The notes under the pieces were generated by a model that was not told the origin of the DNA, did not search any database, and saw only the letters and a program-made list of their open reading frames with translations. From Agreia sp. PsM10 (GTDB taxonomy: Bacteria > Actinomycetota > Actinomycetes > Actinomycetales > Microbacteriaceae): a stretch of DNA of 64,000 nucleotides. Both the position numbers and the translations under genes were made by a program. The stretch lies in the NCBI RefSeq assembly GCF_030433855.1, contig NZ_JARUXC010000017.1, positions 22,471 through 86,470 of the forward strand. Reading direction: 5' to 3'. How positions within the stretch are numbered: position 1 is the stretch's first letter; every line of letters begins with the position of its first letter. Shown here piece after piece: positions 26,473 to 34,651 of the stretch.

Positions 26473-27306
26473 TCACGCTGTCGGTCTGACCGCCTGGATC
26501 GTGTAGCTGAGCGGCGCCACGCCCGCGAGGGCATCGAGGGCGAACTCGCCGTTCGGACGCAGCAGCATCTGGCCCGGCAACGCTCGCCACGGCACGCTGT
26601 CGTGTTCGACGAGCATCGTGAGCCTGAGCCCGGCGTCGAGGAGGGCGGTGACGATCTCGCCGACGCCGTGGTTCCACTCGTAGGTCGTGGTCGCGGTGAT
26701 GGGCTGGTCGGTCTCGACATAGCTGGCATCGTCGTTCCACTCGAGTGGATCCTTCTGCTCGAAGTAGGGGAAGCGCAGGTGCAGGTCGTCTGTGAGGCGC
26801 TCGTCCATGGTCCACAGGATGGGGTGGCCCTCGCGGATGAAGAGTCGGCCGCCCGGTTTCAGCAGGCCCGCGACGACCGCCGCCCAGCGCTCCACACTGG
26901 GCAGCCAGCACAGAGCGCCGATCCCCGTGTAGACGAGGTCGAAGCTCTGCGGTTCGAGTACCGACAGCGCCGAGAAGACATCCGCCTCGACGAACTCGAC
27001 GTCGTCGCCGGTCTCGGCCACGAGCCGGCGTGCCTCGTCGAGCGCGACGGGCGAGAAGTCGAGCCCCGTGACACGGGCGCCGAGGCGGGCGAGCGAGAGC
27101 GTGTCGGTGCCGATGTGGCACTGCAGGTGCACGGTGCGCAGCCCCTCGACGGGCCCGAGTCGGTCGAGGTCGAACCTCACGACGTCGGAGATGAGCTTCC
27201 GATCGTCGATGTACCGCTGAACCTGGTAGCCCACTCCGGTGCGGGTGGCGTGCGCGGACGCCCTGTCGTTCCAGTTGTCGCGGTTCGCGTTCAGATAGTC
27301 GGTCAT
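26473..27306 (-). CDS. SAM-dependent methyltransferase, class I
   Basis: A 277-residue soluble methyltransferase; the substrate is unknown. Motif I is TVHLQCHIGTDTLSLARLGA at about 58-77, with QCHIGTD in place of the usual GxGxG, as in one actinobacterial branch. Acidic motif II follows in VTGLDFSPVALDEARRL, then VEADVFSA and a motif IV region FDLVYTGIGALCWLP. AGGAAGAGG is the ribosome site for ATG 27306. Divergent from the rRNA methyltransferase-like gene. Confidence 0.85.
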   Translation of the reverse strand: MTDYLNANRDNWNDRASAHATRTGVGYQVQRYIDDRKLISDVVRFDLDRLGPVEGLRTVHLQCHIGTDTLSLARLGARVTGLDFSPVALDEARRLVAETGDDVEFVEADVFSALSVLEPQSFDLVYTGIGALCWLPSVERWAAVVAGLLKPGGRLFIREGHPILWTMDERLTDDLHLRFPYFEQKDPLEWNDDASYVETDQPITATTTYEWNHGVGEIVTALLDAGLRLTMLVEHDSVPWRALPGQMLLRPNGEFALDALAGVAPLSYTIQAVRPTA

Positions 27307-27382
27307 CGTCGGCCTCTTCCTGCCGCCCTCCGGGCAGCCCGCCAGAATATCAGTCGGGGCGCATCCCTGTCAGGATGGGGGG

Positions 27383-28519
27383 ATGCCCGATTTCTCGTTC
27401 GACGACCTCCGCCGCTTTCCCGACGTCGAGGCCCCCAATCTGTTCGCGGTCGATGCCAGCGACAGGCTGATCCTCGATGAGGCGGCGGATGCGCTGGCCG
27501 CGGCCGCTCCCGGGGAGGTCGCCGTGCTGGGCGATCGCTACGGGGCGCTGACGCTCGGCGCGGCCGGGCTGCACGGGGCCACGCGCATCCGGGTTCAGCA
27601 GGACGCCCTGACGGGCGAGCGGGCCCTGGCCCGCAATGCCGACCGCACAGGGCTCGCCGACTCGTACGAGTCGATGCCGTTCGAGGCCTCGCTCGTCGAG
27701 GGGGCGACCGTGGTGCTCATGCAGCTGCCGCGTACACTCGCCGCGCTCGAGCAGGCGGCCGCGCTCATCGCCCGCCACGCGCATCCGTCGGTCGTGGTGT
27801 TCGCGGGCGGACGCATCAAGCACCTCTCGACGAGCATGAACGACGTGCTCACCGCGCACTTCTCCGAGCTGCGCGTGAGCCTGGCGCGGCAGAAGTCGCG
27901 CGTGCTCGTGGCCTCCGCGCCGCGGGCCGACGCCCAGTCCGACTCCGACGCCGCCGCGATGCGCACCGAGTTCCACGACGATATCCAGCTCTGGGTCGCC
28001 GCCCAGGGCACCGCCTTCGCGGGCACGAAGCTCGACATCGGCACCCGCTTTCTGCTGTCGTTCATTCCGCAGATGGCGGCGCACCCCGATGCGGCCATCG
28101 ATCTCGGATGCGGCACCGGCGTTCTCGCCGCCGAGATCGCCCGGGCCCGGCCCGAGGCACGCGTGATCGCGAGCGACCAATCGTCGTCGGCCATCGCATC
28201 CGCGCGCGAGACGATGCGGCTCAATGGTCTCGAGGACCGAGTCGAGGTCGTTCGCGACGACGCGCTGCGCTCGCAGCCGGATGCGTCGGCCGGGCTGATC
28301 CTGTGCAACCCGCCGTTCCACGTGGGCGCGGCCGTGCATGCGGACGCCGCCCTCGGGCTGTTCCGCGACGCGGCGCGTGTGCTGGAGTCGGGCGGCGAGC
28401 TCTGGACCGTGTTCAACAGCTCGCTCTCGCACGCAGCGACCCTGCGCAAGATCGTGGGACCGACCGACGTGGTCGGGCAGAACGCGAAGTTCACGGTGAC
28501 GCGCAGCACGAGGCGCTGA
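27383..28519 (+). CDS. RsmC/RlmG-like rRNA guanine-N2 methyltransferase
   Basis: A 378-residue protein with a degenerate N-terminal methyltransferase-like half (about 1-180) and an active C-terminal half. Motif I is DLGCGTG at 240-246 and motif IV NPPF at 309-312, the signature of N2-guanine methylation as in RsmC (16S G1207) and RlmG (23S G1835). Which base is modified here cannot be decided by eye. CAGGAT at 27371-27376 is at leaderless spacing from ATG 27383. Confidence 0.85.
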   Translation: MPDFSFDDLRRFPDVEAPNLFAVDASDRLILDEAADALAAAAPGEVAVLGDRYGALTLGAAGLHGATRIRVQQDALTGERALARNADRTGLADSYESMPFEASLVEGATVVLMQLPRTLAALEQAAALIARHAHPSVVVFAGGRIKHLSTSMNDVLTAHFSELRVSLARQKSRVLVASAPRADAQSDSDAAAMRTEFHDDIQLWVAAQGTAFAGTKLDIGTRFLLSFIPQMAAHPDAAIDLGCGTGVLAAEIARARPEARVIASDQSSSAIASARETMRLNGLEDRVEVVRDDALRSQPDASAGLILCNPPFHVGAAVHADAALGLFRDAARVLESGGELWTVFNSSLSHAATLRKIVGPTDVVGQNAKFTVTRSTRR

Positions 28520-28530
28520 CCCGCCCGCAG

Positions 28531-28551
28531 GCAAGGCTCAGGGAACCTTGC
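28531..28551. terminator. Small hairpin after the rRNA methyltransferase gene
   Basis: GCAAGG (28531-28536) pairs with CCTTGC (28546-28551) around nine bases, starting 12 bases after the stop. A six-pair stem without a U-tract, so a weak terminator at best. Confidence 0.4.
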
Positions 28552-28554
28552 GCC

Positions 28555-28587
28555 GGTCGAGTAGCGAGGAACGAGCGCGTCGAGACC
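28555..28587. repeat. Dispersed intergenic element (GTCGAGTAGCGAGGAACGAG type)
   Basis: GGTC and GACC bound a 33-base unit containing GTCGAGTAGCGAGGAACGAG. I recall this motif as a frequent intergenic repeat in Microbacteriaceae; only one copy is present in the window. Confidence 0.45.
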
Positions 28588-28596
28588 ACCGGGTGA

Positions 28597-28602
28597 TAGC
28601 GT
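28597..28602 (+). promoter_or_regulatory. -10 box of the GntR-Cache gene
   Basis: TAGCGT, with +1 near 28609 and a 17-base leader holding GGGAGG before ATG 28626. Confidence 0.4.
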
Positions 28603-28625
28603 CGAATCCAGCTCCGGGAGGCCAG

Positions 28626-30098
28626 ATGTCGCGTTCGCTCGGCCTCACCGCAGAGGCCCGCTCGGCCGTGTTCGCGCCGCTCGCCGGCCCCGGCCGCAGC
28701 GAGCAGGTCGAGCAGCGGATGCGCGAGGCCATCGTGCTCGGTCTCGTCGGGCACGGCGAGCGTCTGCCCCGGGAGACGGAGCTGGCGCGGCAGTTCGGCG
28801 TGGCCGTGTCGACCGTGCGCGAGGCCCTCGATGCGCTGCGCGGCCAGGGGCTCGTGCGCACGACCCGCGGACGGGACGGCGGCAGTTTCATCACCTCGAG
28901 CGCGGAGGGTCAGCGCGAGCTCCTCGCGGCCCGCCTCTCGCGCTTCTCGAGGGCTCAGCTGCACGACCTCGCCCTGCAGCTCGGTGCGATCAGCGGCTCC
29001 GTCGCGGCCACGGCGGCCACCCGTGCCACGAGCTCGGACCTCGCCAGCCTGCGCTCCATCACCGAGTCGATCGACTTCGGCGACGAGGTGTCCGCCCGTC
29101 GGGGCGAGGCCCTCTTCCGCGTCGAGGTCGCAGCGGCCGCCCAGTCGCCCCGGCTCGTGGCCGAGGAGCTGCGTCTGCAGGCCGAGTTCGGTCCTCTCCT
29201 GTGGTTCGGCATACGCGAGCAGGCCCTGCGCGACACGGTTCGCGACGCGCAGCTCGCGCTGGTCGACGCGCTCGCCCGGCGTGATGGCGCTCGGGCGCGG
29301 GCGATCGTCGACGAGCAGCTCTCGGCACTGGCCGCCGGCGCGATCTCCATCTCCGACGCGCACGCGCACGCGGTATCCACCGATGCCGCCCCTCGCGCGA
29401 TCCTCACGCTCGACGACTGCGCATCCCTCGTCGTCGACACGCTCGACACCGTCTTCGAGGCGCTCGGCCGGGCCCGCGACGCGTTCGCGACCACCCTGGC
29501 GGGCCTCGCGCATCCGATCACCCGGGCCGCCCTCGACGACAGCGTGCGCGCCCTCGCGGAGGCCGAGCTGAGCGCCGGCGCCCAGCTCGTGATCGGGGCA
29601 GGCTTCGTCGCGACGCCGGGGTTCGTCGACGACGCGGCCTGGCACCTCGCCTGGTGGGTGCGCCAGGCGGGAGACCCGCTCGTGCAGCGGCTCCCGCCCC
29701 GCCAGCTGGCCGTGGTCGAAGACCCGGAGTCCGAGTTCTTCCGTGACTACACCCGGCTCGAGTGGTGGCGCGGTGTGGCGTCGGGCGAGGCGAGCCACGT
29801 GACCGGCCCCTACGTCGACTACCTCTGCACCGACGAGTTCATCCTGACCCTCACGATGCCCGTGCTCGACGCGTCGGGCGCGCAGCCCGGCGTCGCGGGG
29901 GTGGATGTGACGGTGTCGGCCCTCGAGGCCCGGTTCCTGCCGGCATTCGCCCGGCTCGGCGAGCGCGTCACGCTGGTGAACGCGGCATCGAGGGTCGTGC
30001 TGTCGACCGACCCGACGATCGCGGCGGGCACGTTGCTTGCCGACGGCGGGGAGCGCGTCGCCTGCGGAACGCTGCCCCTCGCACTCGTGCGGCACTGA
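28626..30098 (+). CDS. GntR/FadR-type regulator fused to a Cache-like sensor domain
   Basis: A 490-residue protein. Residues about 25-95 are a GntR winged helix (GERLPRETELARQFGVAVST, VREALDALRGQGLV). About 100-240 is an all-helical FCD-like domain. About 260-490 looks like a Cache fold: FFRDYTRLEWWRGVASGEAS, then GPYVDYLCTDEFILTLTMPV and PGVAGVDVTVSALEARFLPA. There is no membrane segment, so the sensor should read a cytoplasmic ligand. It converges on the amine catabolic operon, with stops at 30098 and 30099 directly adjacent. GGGAGG precedes the ATG. A role as that operon's regulator is inferred. Confidence 0.78.
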   Translation: MSRSLGLTAEARSAVFAPLAGPGRSEQVEQRMREAIVLGLVGHGERLPRETELARQFGVAVSTVREALDALRGQGLVRTTRGRDGGSFITSSAEGQRELLAARLSRFSRAQLHDLALQLGAISGSVAATAATRATSSDLASLRSITESIDFGDEVSARRGEALFRVEVAAAAQSPRLVAEELRLQAEFGPLLWFGIREQALRDTVRDAQLALVDALARRDGARARAIVDEQLSALAAGAISISDAHAHAVSTDAAPRAILTLDDCASLVVDTLDTVFEALGRARDAFATTLAGLAHPITRAALDDSVRALAEAELSAGAQLVIGAGFVATPGFVDDAAWHLAWWVRQAGDPLVQRLPPRQLAVVEDPESEFFRDYTRLEWWRGVASGEASHVTGPYVDYLCTDEFILTLTMPVLDASGAQPGVAGVDVTVSALEARFLPAFARLGERVTLVNAASRVVLSTDPTIAAGTLLADGGERVACGTLPLALVRH

Positions 30099-31697
30099 TC
30101 AGTCGGTCGAGGTTCCGCGCTTCAGGGTCTGTCCGGTGAAGAACGCGGGGTTCACCGCGCGCATCACGAACATGAGCACGACGCCCGCGAGCAGCAGGAA
30201 CGCGCCCAGGATGAAGACGAGTCCGAGGCCGCCGATGTTCGATCCGCTGCCGTAGTCGGGGTTCATCGAGTCGATGAGGGTGGTCACGAAGATGACCGCG
30301 AGGATGATGCCGCCGACGAGCGGGGCGAGGAACTTGAAGAAGAACGACCGCGCGCTCGAGAAGGCCTCTTTGCGGAAGTACCAGACGCAGGCCAGCGCGG
30401 TGACCCCGTAGTAGAAGCAGATCATCATGCCGAGGGTGAGGATCGTGTCGGTGAGCACGTCGTTCGACAGCACCCGCATCACCGCGTAGAAGCCCCATGC
30501 CACGACGCCGGCGATGATCGTGGCGAAGCCCGGCGACTTGAAGCGCGGGCTGATCGACGCGAAGCGCTTGGGGAACGCCTGGTAGTGGCCCATGGCGAGC
30601 ATCGTTCGCGCCGGGCCCACGAAGGTCGACTGCAGCGACGCGGCCGAGCTCGAGAGCACGGCCAGAGACAGCAGGATGGCGAAGGGTCCCATGATCGGGC
30701 CGGCCAGCGCCGCGAAGACGTTGCCCGAGATGTCCTCGTTGCCGAGTCCGAGCTCGCCCGTTCCGATGCCCGAGAACATCAGCGACGCGACGGCGACGAG
30801 GATGTAGAGCACGAAGATGATCGCCACGGTCAGGGTGGCGGCCCGCCCGGGCGTGGTCTTCGGGTTCTTGGTCTCCTCGTTCATCGTGAGGGTCACGTCC
30901 CAGCCCCAGAAGATGAAGATCGAGAGCGAGACGCCCGCGGCGAAGGCCGAGAACGAGGGAACGCCGAACGGGTTGAACCAGTCGAGGCTGAAGGGCGTGG
31001 CGTCGAAGGCCGAGCCGTCGGCGAAGTGCACGATGGCGGCGATGGCGAACCAGACGAGCACCACGAGCTGGAATCCCACGAGCCAGTACTGCAGGGACTT
31101 CGTCGTCTCCATGCCCCGGTACGACACGTAACAGGCGCCCACCATGAAGACCAGACAGGTGAGGATGTTGATGGGGATGTTGCCCGCCAGATCGGCGATG
31201 TCGGGGTTCTGGGTGATCTGAGCGATCGCCAGATACAGGAAGTCGACCGCGACCCCGGCGAGATTCGAGAGCACCACCACCGTGGCGACGATCAGACCCC
31301 ATCCCCCCAGCCAGCCGAGCCAGGGCCCGAATGCGCGGGTGGCCCAGGTGAACGACGTGCCGCTGTCGGGCATGGCGTTGTTCAGCTCGCGGTAGCCGAG
31401 GGCCACGAGCAGCATGGGCAGGAAGCCCACGAGGAAGATGCCGGGCATCTGCGTTCCCACCGCGGCGGCCGTGGGGCCGAGCGACGCCGTGAGCGTGTAC
31501 GCGGGCGCGATGCAGGAGATGCCGATGACGGTGGCTCCGAGCAGGCCGATCGAGCCCGCCGAGAGGCCCTTCGACGACAGGCCGGTCTTCGCATCCGCCG
31601 CGTCGATGAAGTCGACTCCCGCGTCGCCCGGGTTCCCTGAGCCTGTCCCACTCCCGTTCCCCGAGCCTGTCGAAGGGGCTGTGTTCTTGCGTGCCAT
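30099..31697 (-). CDS. APC-family amine/amino-acid permease
   Basis: A 532-residue transporter with about 12 hydrophobic segments. GSIGLLGATVIGISCIAPAY begins TM1 with the unwound Gly-rich stretch of APC carriers, and MPDSGTSFTWATRAFGPWLG is the TM3 region. Context makes putrescine or another amine the likely substrate (PuuP-like). Residues 7-23 come from an embedded repeat element (31631-31679), giving Gly/Ser-rich PSTGSGNGSGTGSGN. AAGGA precedes ATG 31697. Last gene of the amine operon. Confidence 0.85.
   Translation of the reverse strand: MARKNTAPSTGSGNGSGTGSGNPGDAGVDFIDAADAKTGLSSKGLSAGSIGLLGATVIGISCIAPAYTLTASLGPTAAAVGTQMPGIFLVGFLPMLLVALGYRELNNAMPDSGTSFTWATRAFGPWLGWLGGWGLIVATVVVLSNLAGVAVDFLYLAIAQITQNPDIADLAGNIPINILTCLVFMVGACYVSYRGMETTKSLQYWLVGFQLVVLVWFAIAAIVHFADGSAFDATPFSLDWFNPFGVPSFSAFAAGVSLSIFIFWGWDVTLTMNEETKNPKTTPGRAATLTVAIIFVLYILVAVASLMFSGIGTGELGLGNEDISGNVFAALAGPIMGPFAILLSLAVLSSSAASLQSTFVGPARTMLAMGHYQAFPKRFASISPRFKSPGFATIIAGVVAWGFYAVMRVLSNDVLTDTILTLGMMICFYYGVTALACVWYFRKEAFSSARSFFFKFLAPLVGGIILAVIFVTTLIDSMNPDYGSGSNIGGLGLVFILGAFLLLAGVVLMFVMRAVNPAFFTGQTLKRGTSTD
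31631..31679. repeat. Repeat element inside the APC permease coding region
   Basis: Two same-orientation half-elements, TTCCCTGAGCCTGTCCCAC and TTCCCCGAGCCTGTCGAAGG, 26 bases apart, of the family also found in grpE. Translated on the minus strand as a Gly/Ser linker. Confidence 0.75.
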
Positions 31698-31724
31698 GGT
31701 GTCGATCCTTCTGGTGAGGAGGCG

Positions 31725-32582
31725 CTAGTCGGCGTCGTTGGGAACGACGATGAGGGGAACGGGAAGGGAGTGCAGCATGCGGTTCGCGGTGGCGCCGAGG
31801 AAGATGCGACTGGGCGAGGCGAGCCTCGACGATCCGACGAAGGCGATCTCGTCGTCTCGCCATCCGAGCGCCTCGACCGCGGCCTCGACGCTCGGGCCCT
31901 CGGCGACCTCGGTAGACAGAATGCCCTCCGTCCTCTCCCGCTCGGAGAAGTAGTCGAGCACGGTCAGCAGGTGCTCGTCGCTCGAGATCGGGCGGGAGTC
32001 TCCCGCTCCGACCTCGACCAGGGTCACGAAGCGCAGCTCCACGTCGAGGCCCTCGGAGATCGCCACCATCGAGTCGAGCAGGGCCTCCCAGCCCGGACGG
32101 GTGCCGATGGCGCAGGTGATGCGGCTGATGCGCTCCGGTGCTCGGTAGCCCCGGGGTGCGAGCGCCACCGGAACGGGCGAGGCGTGCAGCAGGGCGTTCG
32201 CGACGCTGCCGATCGAGAAGCGCTTGAGGATTCCCGTTCGGGCGGCGCCGACGACGATGCGGTCGGAGTCGAACGCCTCGGCTGCCTCGATCAGGCCCTC
32301 CGACGTCGACTCGGCCCACAGCACGTGGATGGTGGCCGTCACGTCGGCGGGCACATTCTGGATGGCCTCATCCAGCCACAACTGCGCCTGCTGGGCTATG
32401 ATGCCCTCGTAGTCGGCCGCCGATGCCGGCACCTTCGCGGGTACCGCCGTGCTCTGCGGCAGCACGAGGCAGATGCGCAGCTCGGCCTCCGTGAGCCGCG
32501 CGAGCGCGATGCCGAGCTCGACGGCCTCGCGGCCTCGCTCGGTGGCCTCGTATGCCACGACGTAGTTCGCTGTGCGGGTCAC
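31725..32582 (-). CDS. Universal stress protein, tandem UspA domains
   Basis: A 285-residue protein of two Usp domains (about 1-145 and 150-285). Each ends in a nucleotide-type motif: VVGAARTGILKRFSIGSVAN in the first and VGSSRLASPSRIFLGATANR in the second, matching the G2xG9xG(S/T) ATP pattern. ATP binding is therefore likely. It lies inside the amine operon, between the oxidase and the permease, possibly to tune transport or protect against oxidase products. Start GTG 32582 with AAGGAG upstream. Confidence 0.88.
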   Translation of the reverse strand: MTRTANYVVAYEATERGREAVELGIALARLTEAELRICLVLPQSTAVPAKVPASAADYEGIIAQQAQLWLDEAIQNVPADVTATIHVLWAESTSEGLIEAAEAFDSDRIVVGAARTGILKRFSIGSVANALLHASPVPVALAPRGYRAPERISRITCAIGTRPGWEALLDSMVAISEGLDVELRFVTLVEVGAGDSRPISSDEHLLTVLDYFSERERTEGILSTEVAEGPSVEAAVEALGWRDDEIAFVGSSRLASPSRIFLGATANRMLHSLPVPLIVVPNDAD

Positions 32583-32601
32583 TTCGGTGCTCCTTCCTTT
32601 T

Positions 32602-32655
32602 CGTTCCCTGAGCTTGTCGAAGGGAATCTCTCCCCTTCGACACGCTCAGGGAACG
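32602..32655. repeat. CCTGAGC-family hairpin between oxidase and Usp genes
   Basis: Arms 32602-32624 and 32633-32655, 23 bases each and nearly complementary, with an eight-base loop. It would fold in the operon mRNA downstream of the amine oxidase and could stabilise or separate the upstream message. Confidence 0.8.
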
Positions 32656-32661
32656 GGTGGA

Positions 32662-34638
32662 TCAGTGGTCGTGGGTCAGGCCGCCGTCGGTGCTCGGCGC
32701 GTGGTGGTCGTGTGCGGCGTGGTCGTGCCCGGGTGCGCAGTGCGCGCCGGTGCTCGGCTCCACGTCGATCGACGGGTTGCGGTCGAAGAACGAGACCGGC
32801 TTCATCCAGAACGACACGGTGTCGCTCGGCATGATCGGCCAGTCCTCCTGGCGGGTGATGTGGTGGATTCCGAAGACGTACCAGAGCACGACGTCGGTGT
32901 TGCGCACGGGGCGTTCCGCCTCGATCCATTCGGGCAGGCCGTGGTCGATCGAGCTCTGGTTCACGAACTCGCCGGCCGGCCAGCGCTCGTTCTCGTCGTT
33001 CGGCGTCACCCACACCGTGTGGCCGATCACCTGGGCGCGCTCGAGCACGGCCGAGCCGGGCGCGAAGAACGAGGGGATGGCTCCGCCCGGAACCAGCTTG
33101 TACGCCACCTGGTTTCCGATGGTGTTGCGCTTGTTCTCGTTCACGACCTTCCAGGCGCGCTGCGTGTTCCAGTCGAAGTCGTCGTGGCCCTCGACCTCGA
33201 TCGGCGTGTTCGCCTGCACGAGCGCGAGGCCGTGCGGGTTCTCGTCGGAGATCGGCACGATCTGCGTCTCGGAGCGGTACACCGTGTTCTCGGTGCCGTC
33301 GATGTCGAGGTCCATGCGGGCCACGATGAAGTGCTGGTGGAACGGCGCGTAGGTGCGGTTGTCGACGAGGGTTCCGTTGGGGTGCGCCTGGCCCTCGTCG
33401 ATGTGGGTGACCACCATGATGCCGGTGGCGCGCACCTCGCACTCGATGTTGCCGTCTTGATAGAAGCGCCAGTAGACGAGGTACTCGTAGTTGGCGACCG
33501 TCACATGGAACGAGACGACGAGCCGGCGCATGCGGCGCACCTCGGCGCCGGCGTCGTGGTCGACGTGCTTCCACAGAACCGCGTTGTCCTCCTCGTGGAT
33601 GCAGAACGCGTTCGGGATCGCGTAGGGCTCGCCTTTCGAGTCGTGCATCACGGCGTCGATGTAGCGGATCTCACCCAGGCAGTCGCATCCGAGTTCGAGC
33701 GATGTGGTCATGAAGCCGAGGCCCCACTCGCCGATGTCGAAGGCCGTGCGGCGGAAGTGGTCGACGCTGGGGTCGCGGTAGGGCACGACCATCTCGGAGA
33801 ACGAGAGGCGGTTCGCGATGGAGCGCACCTCGTCGCCGTCTTTGTACGAGATGGAGTGCAGGGTCATGCCCTCGCGGTAGTTGAAGCCCACCCGCAGCGA
33901 CCAGTTCTGCCACTCGATGAGGTTGCCGTCGACTGAGAAACTGGGACCTTCGGGCTGCACGATGTCGAGGGGCTTGAGCGGCGGGCGCTTGTAGTGCTCG
34001 CGGATGCGCTCGGGAATGAGGTGCGGCACGTACTCGCCCATGATCTGCGGCGTCTCGACCGTGAACGTGTCCTCGATCTCGAGCAGCTCCATGGTGTTCA
34101 CGTCGATCACGCAGTGGAAGCCGTTGACCGGGCCGGCGTAGGGGTTGGCGCCGGGCTGCGACTTCACCCAGGTGTCGCTCCAGCCGAGGCGTCGGCCCTT
34201 GTACTTCTCGGGGATCACGGCTGCGCCGTACGTCCACGTGTCCATGAAGACGAGTTCGAGGTCGGTGATGCCGCGGTTCGCGAGGGCGGCGATGACCTGG
34301 GGGTTCGCGCGCAGCGCCGCGTCGGCCTCTTCCCACTCGTCGACGGTGAAGTTGGCCTGCACGTCGGGCACGTGCGTCCATTCCAGCAGAGCGTCGGATG
34401 CGAGCGACACGACCGCGATGTACGTCGCGTTCTCGCTGCGGTTCAGCACCACGAGGCGCGCACGGCGCTCGGGAACCGTGCCGTCGGCCTCGAACTGCTT
34501 CACGGCCGCCTTCGACGGCTCGACCATCTCGATCGAGGCGAAGCGCCAGCCGGGGCCGACGCCCTTCTCGCGTTTCAGAATCGCGGATGCGGCGCGGAAC
34601 TCGTCGGCGTTCAGCGGGTCGAGCGGATGGAATGTCAT
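32662..34638 (-). CDS. Copper-containing primary amine oxidase with His-rich tail
   Basis: A 658-residue TPQ-copper amine oxidase that turns primary amines into aldehydes with release of NH3 and H2O2. Seen: the cofactor site N383-Y384-E385-Y386 (Y384 becomes topaquinone), copper ligands HQH at 434-436 and IHH near 592, and a probable catalytic base D301 in FDIGEWGLG. No signal peptide is present, so it should be cytoplasmic. The last 28 residues hold seven His in a Gly/Ala/Asp setting (GHDHAAHDHH). AGAAGGAAA precedes ATG 34638. Neighbours suggest putrescine or a related amine. Confidence 0.93.
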   Translation of the reverse strand: MTFHPLDPLNADEFRAASAILKREKGVGPGWRFASIEMVEPSKAAVKQFEADGTVPERRARLVVLNRSENATYIAVVSLASDALLEWTHVPDVQANFTVDEWEEADAALRANPQVIAALANRGITDLELVFMDTWTYGAAVIPEKYKGRRLGWSDTWVKSQPGANPYAGPVNGFHCVIDVNTMELLEIEDTFTVETPQIMGEYVPHLIPERIREHYKRPPLKPLDIVQPEGPSFSVDGNLIEWQNWSLRVGFNYREGMTLHSISYKDGDEVRSIANRLSFSEMVVPYRDPSVDHFRRTAFDIGEWGLGFMTTSLELGCDCLGEIRYIDAVMHDSKGEPYAIPNAFCIHEEDNAVLWKHVDHDAGAEVRRMRRLVVSFHVTVANYEYLVYWRFYQDGNIECEVRATGIMVVTHIDEGQAHPNGTLVDNRTYAPFHQHFIVARMDLDIDGTENTVYRSETQIVPISDENPHGLALVQANTPIEVEGHDDFDWNTQRAWKVVNENKRNTIGNQVAYKLVPGGAIPSFFAPGSAVLERAQVIGHTVWVTPNDENERWPAGEFVNQSSIDHGLPEWIEAERPVRNTDVVLWYVFGIHHITRQEDWPIMPSDTVSFWMKPVSFFDRNPSIDVEPSTGAHCAPGHDHAAHDHHAPSTDGGLTHDH

Positions 34639-34651
34639 GCGGAGTTTCCTT

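Noticed and set aside
31725..32582. Usp gene as the first gene of its own unit
   Set aside because: The upstream gap is about 80 bases and holds only a repeat hairpin; all five genes run the same way, so operon membership is simpler.
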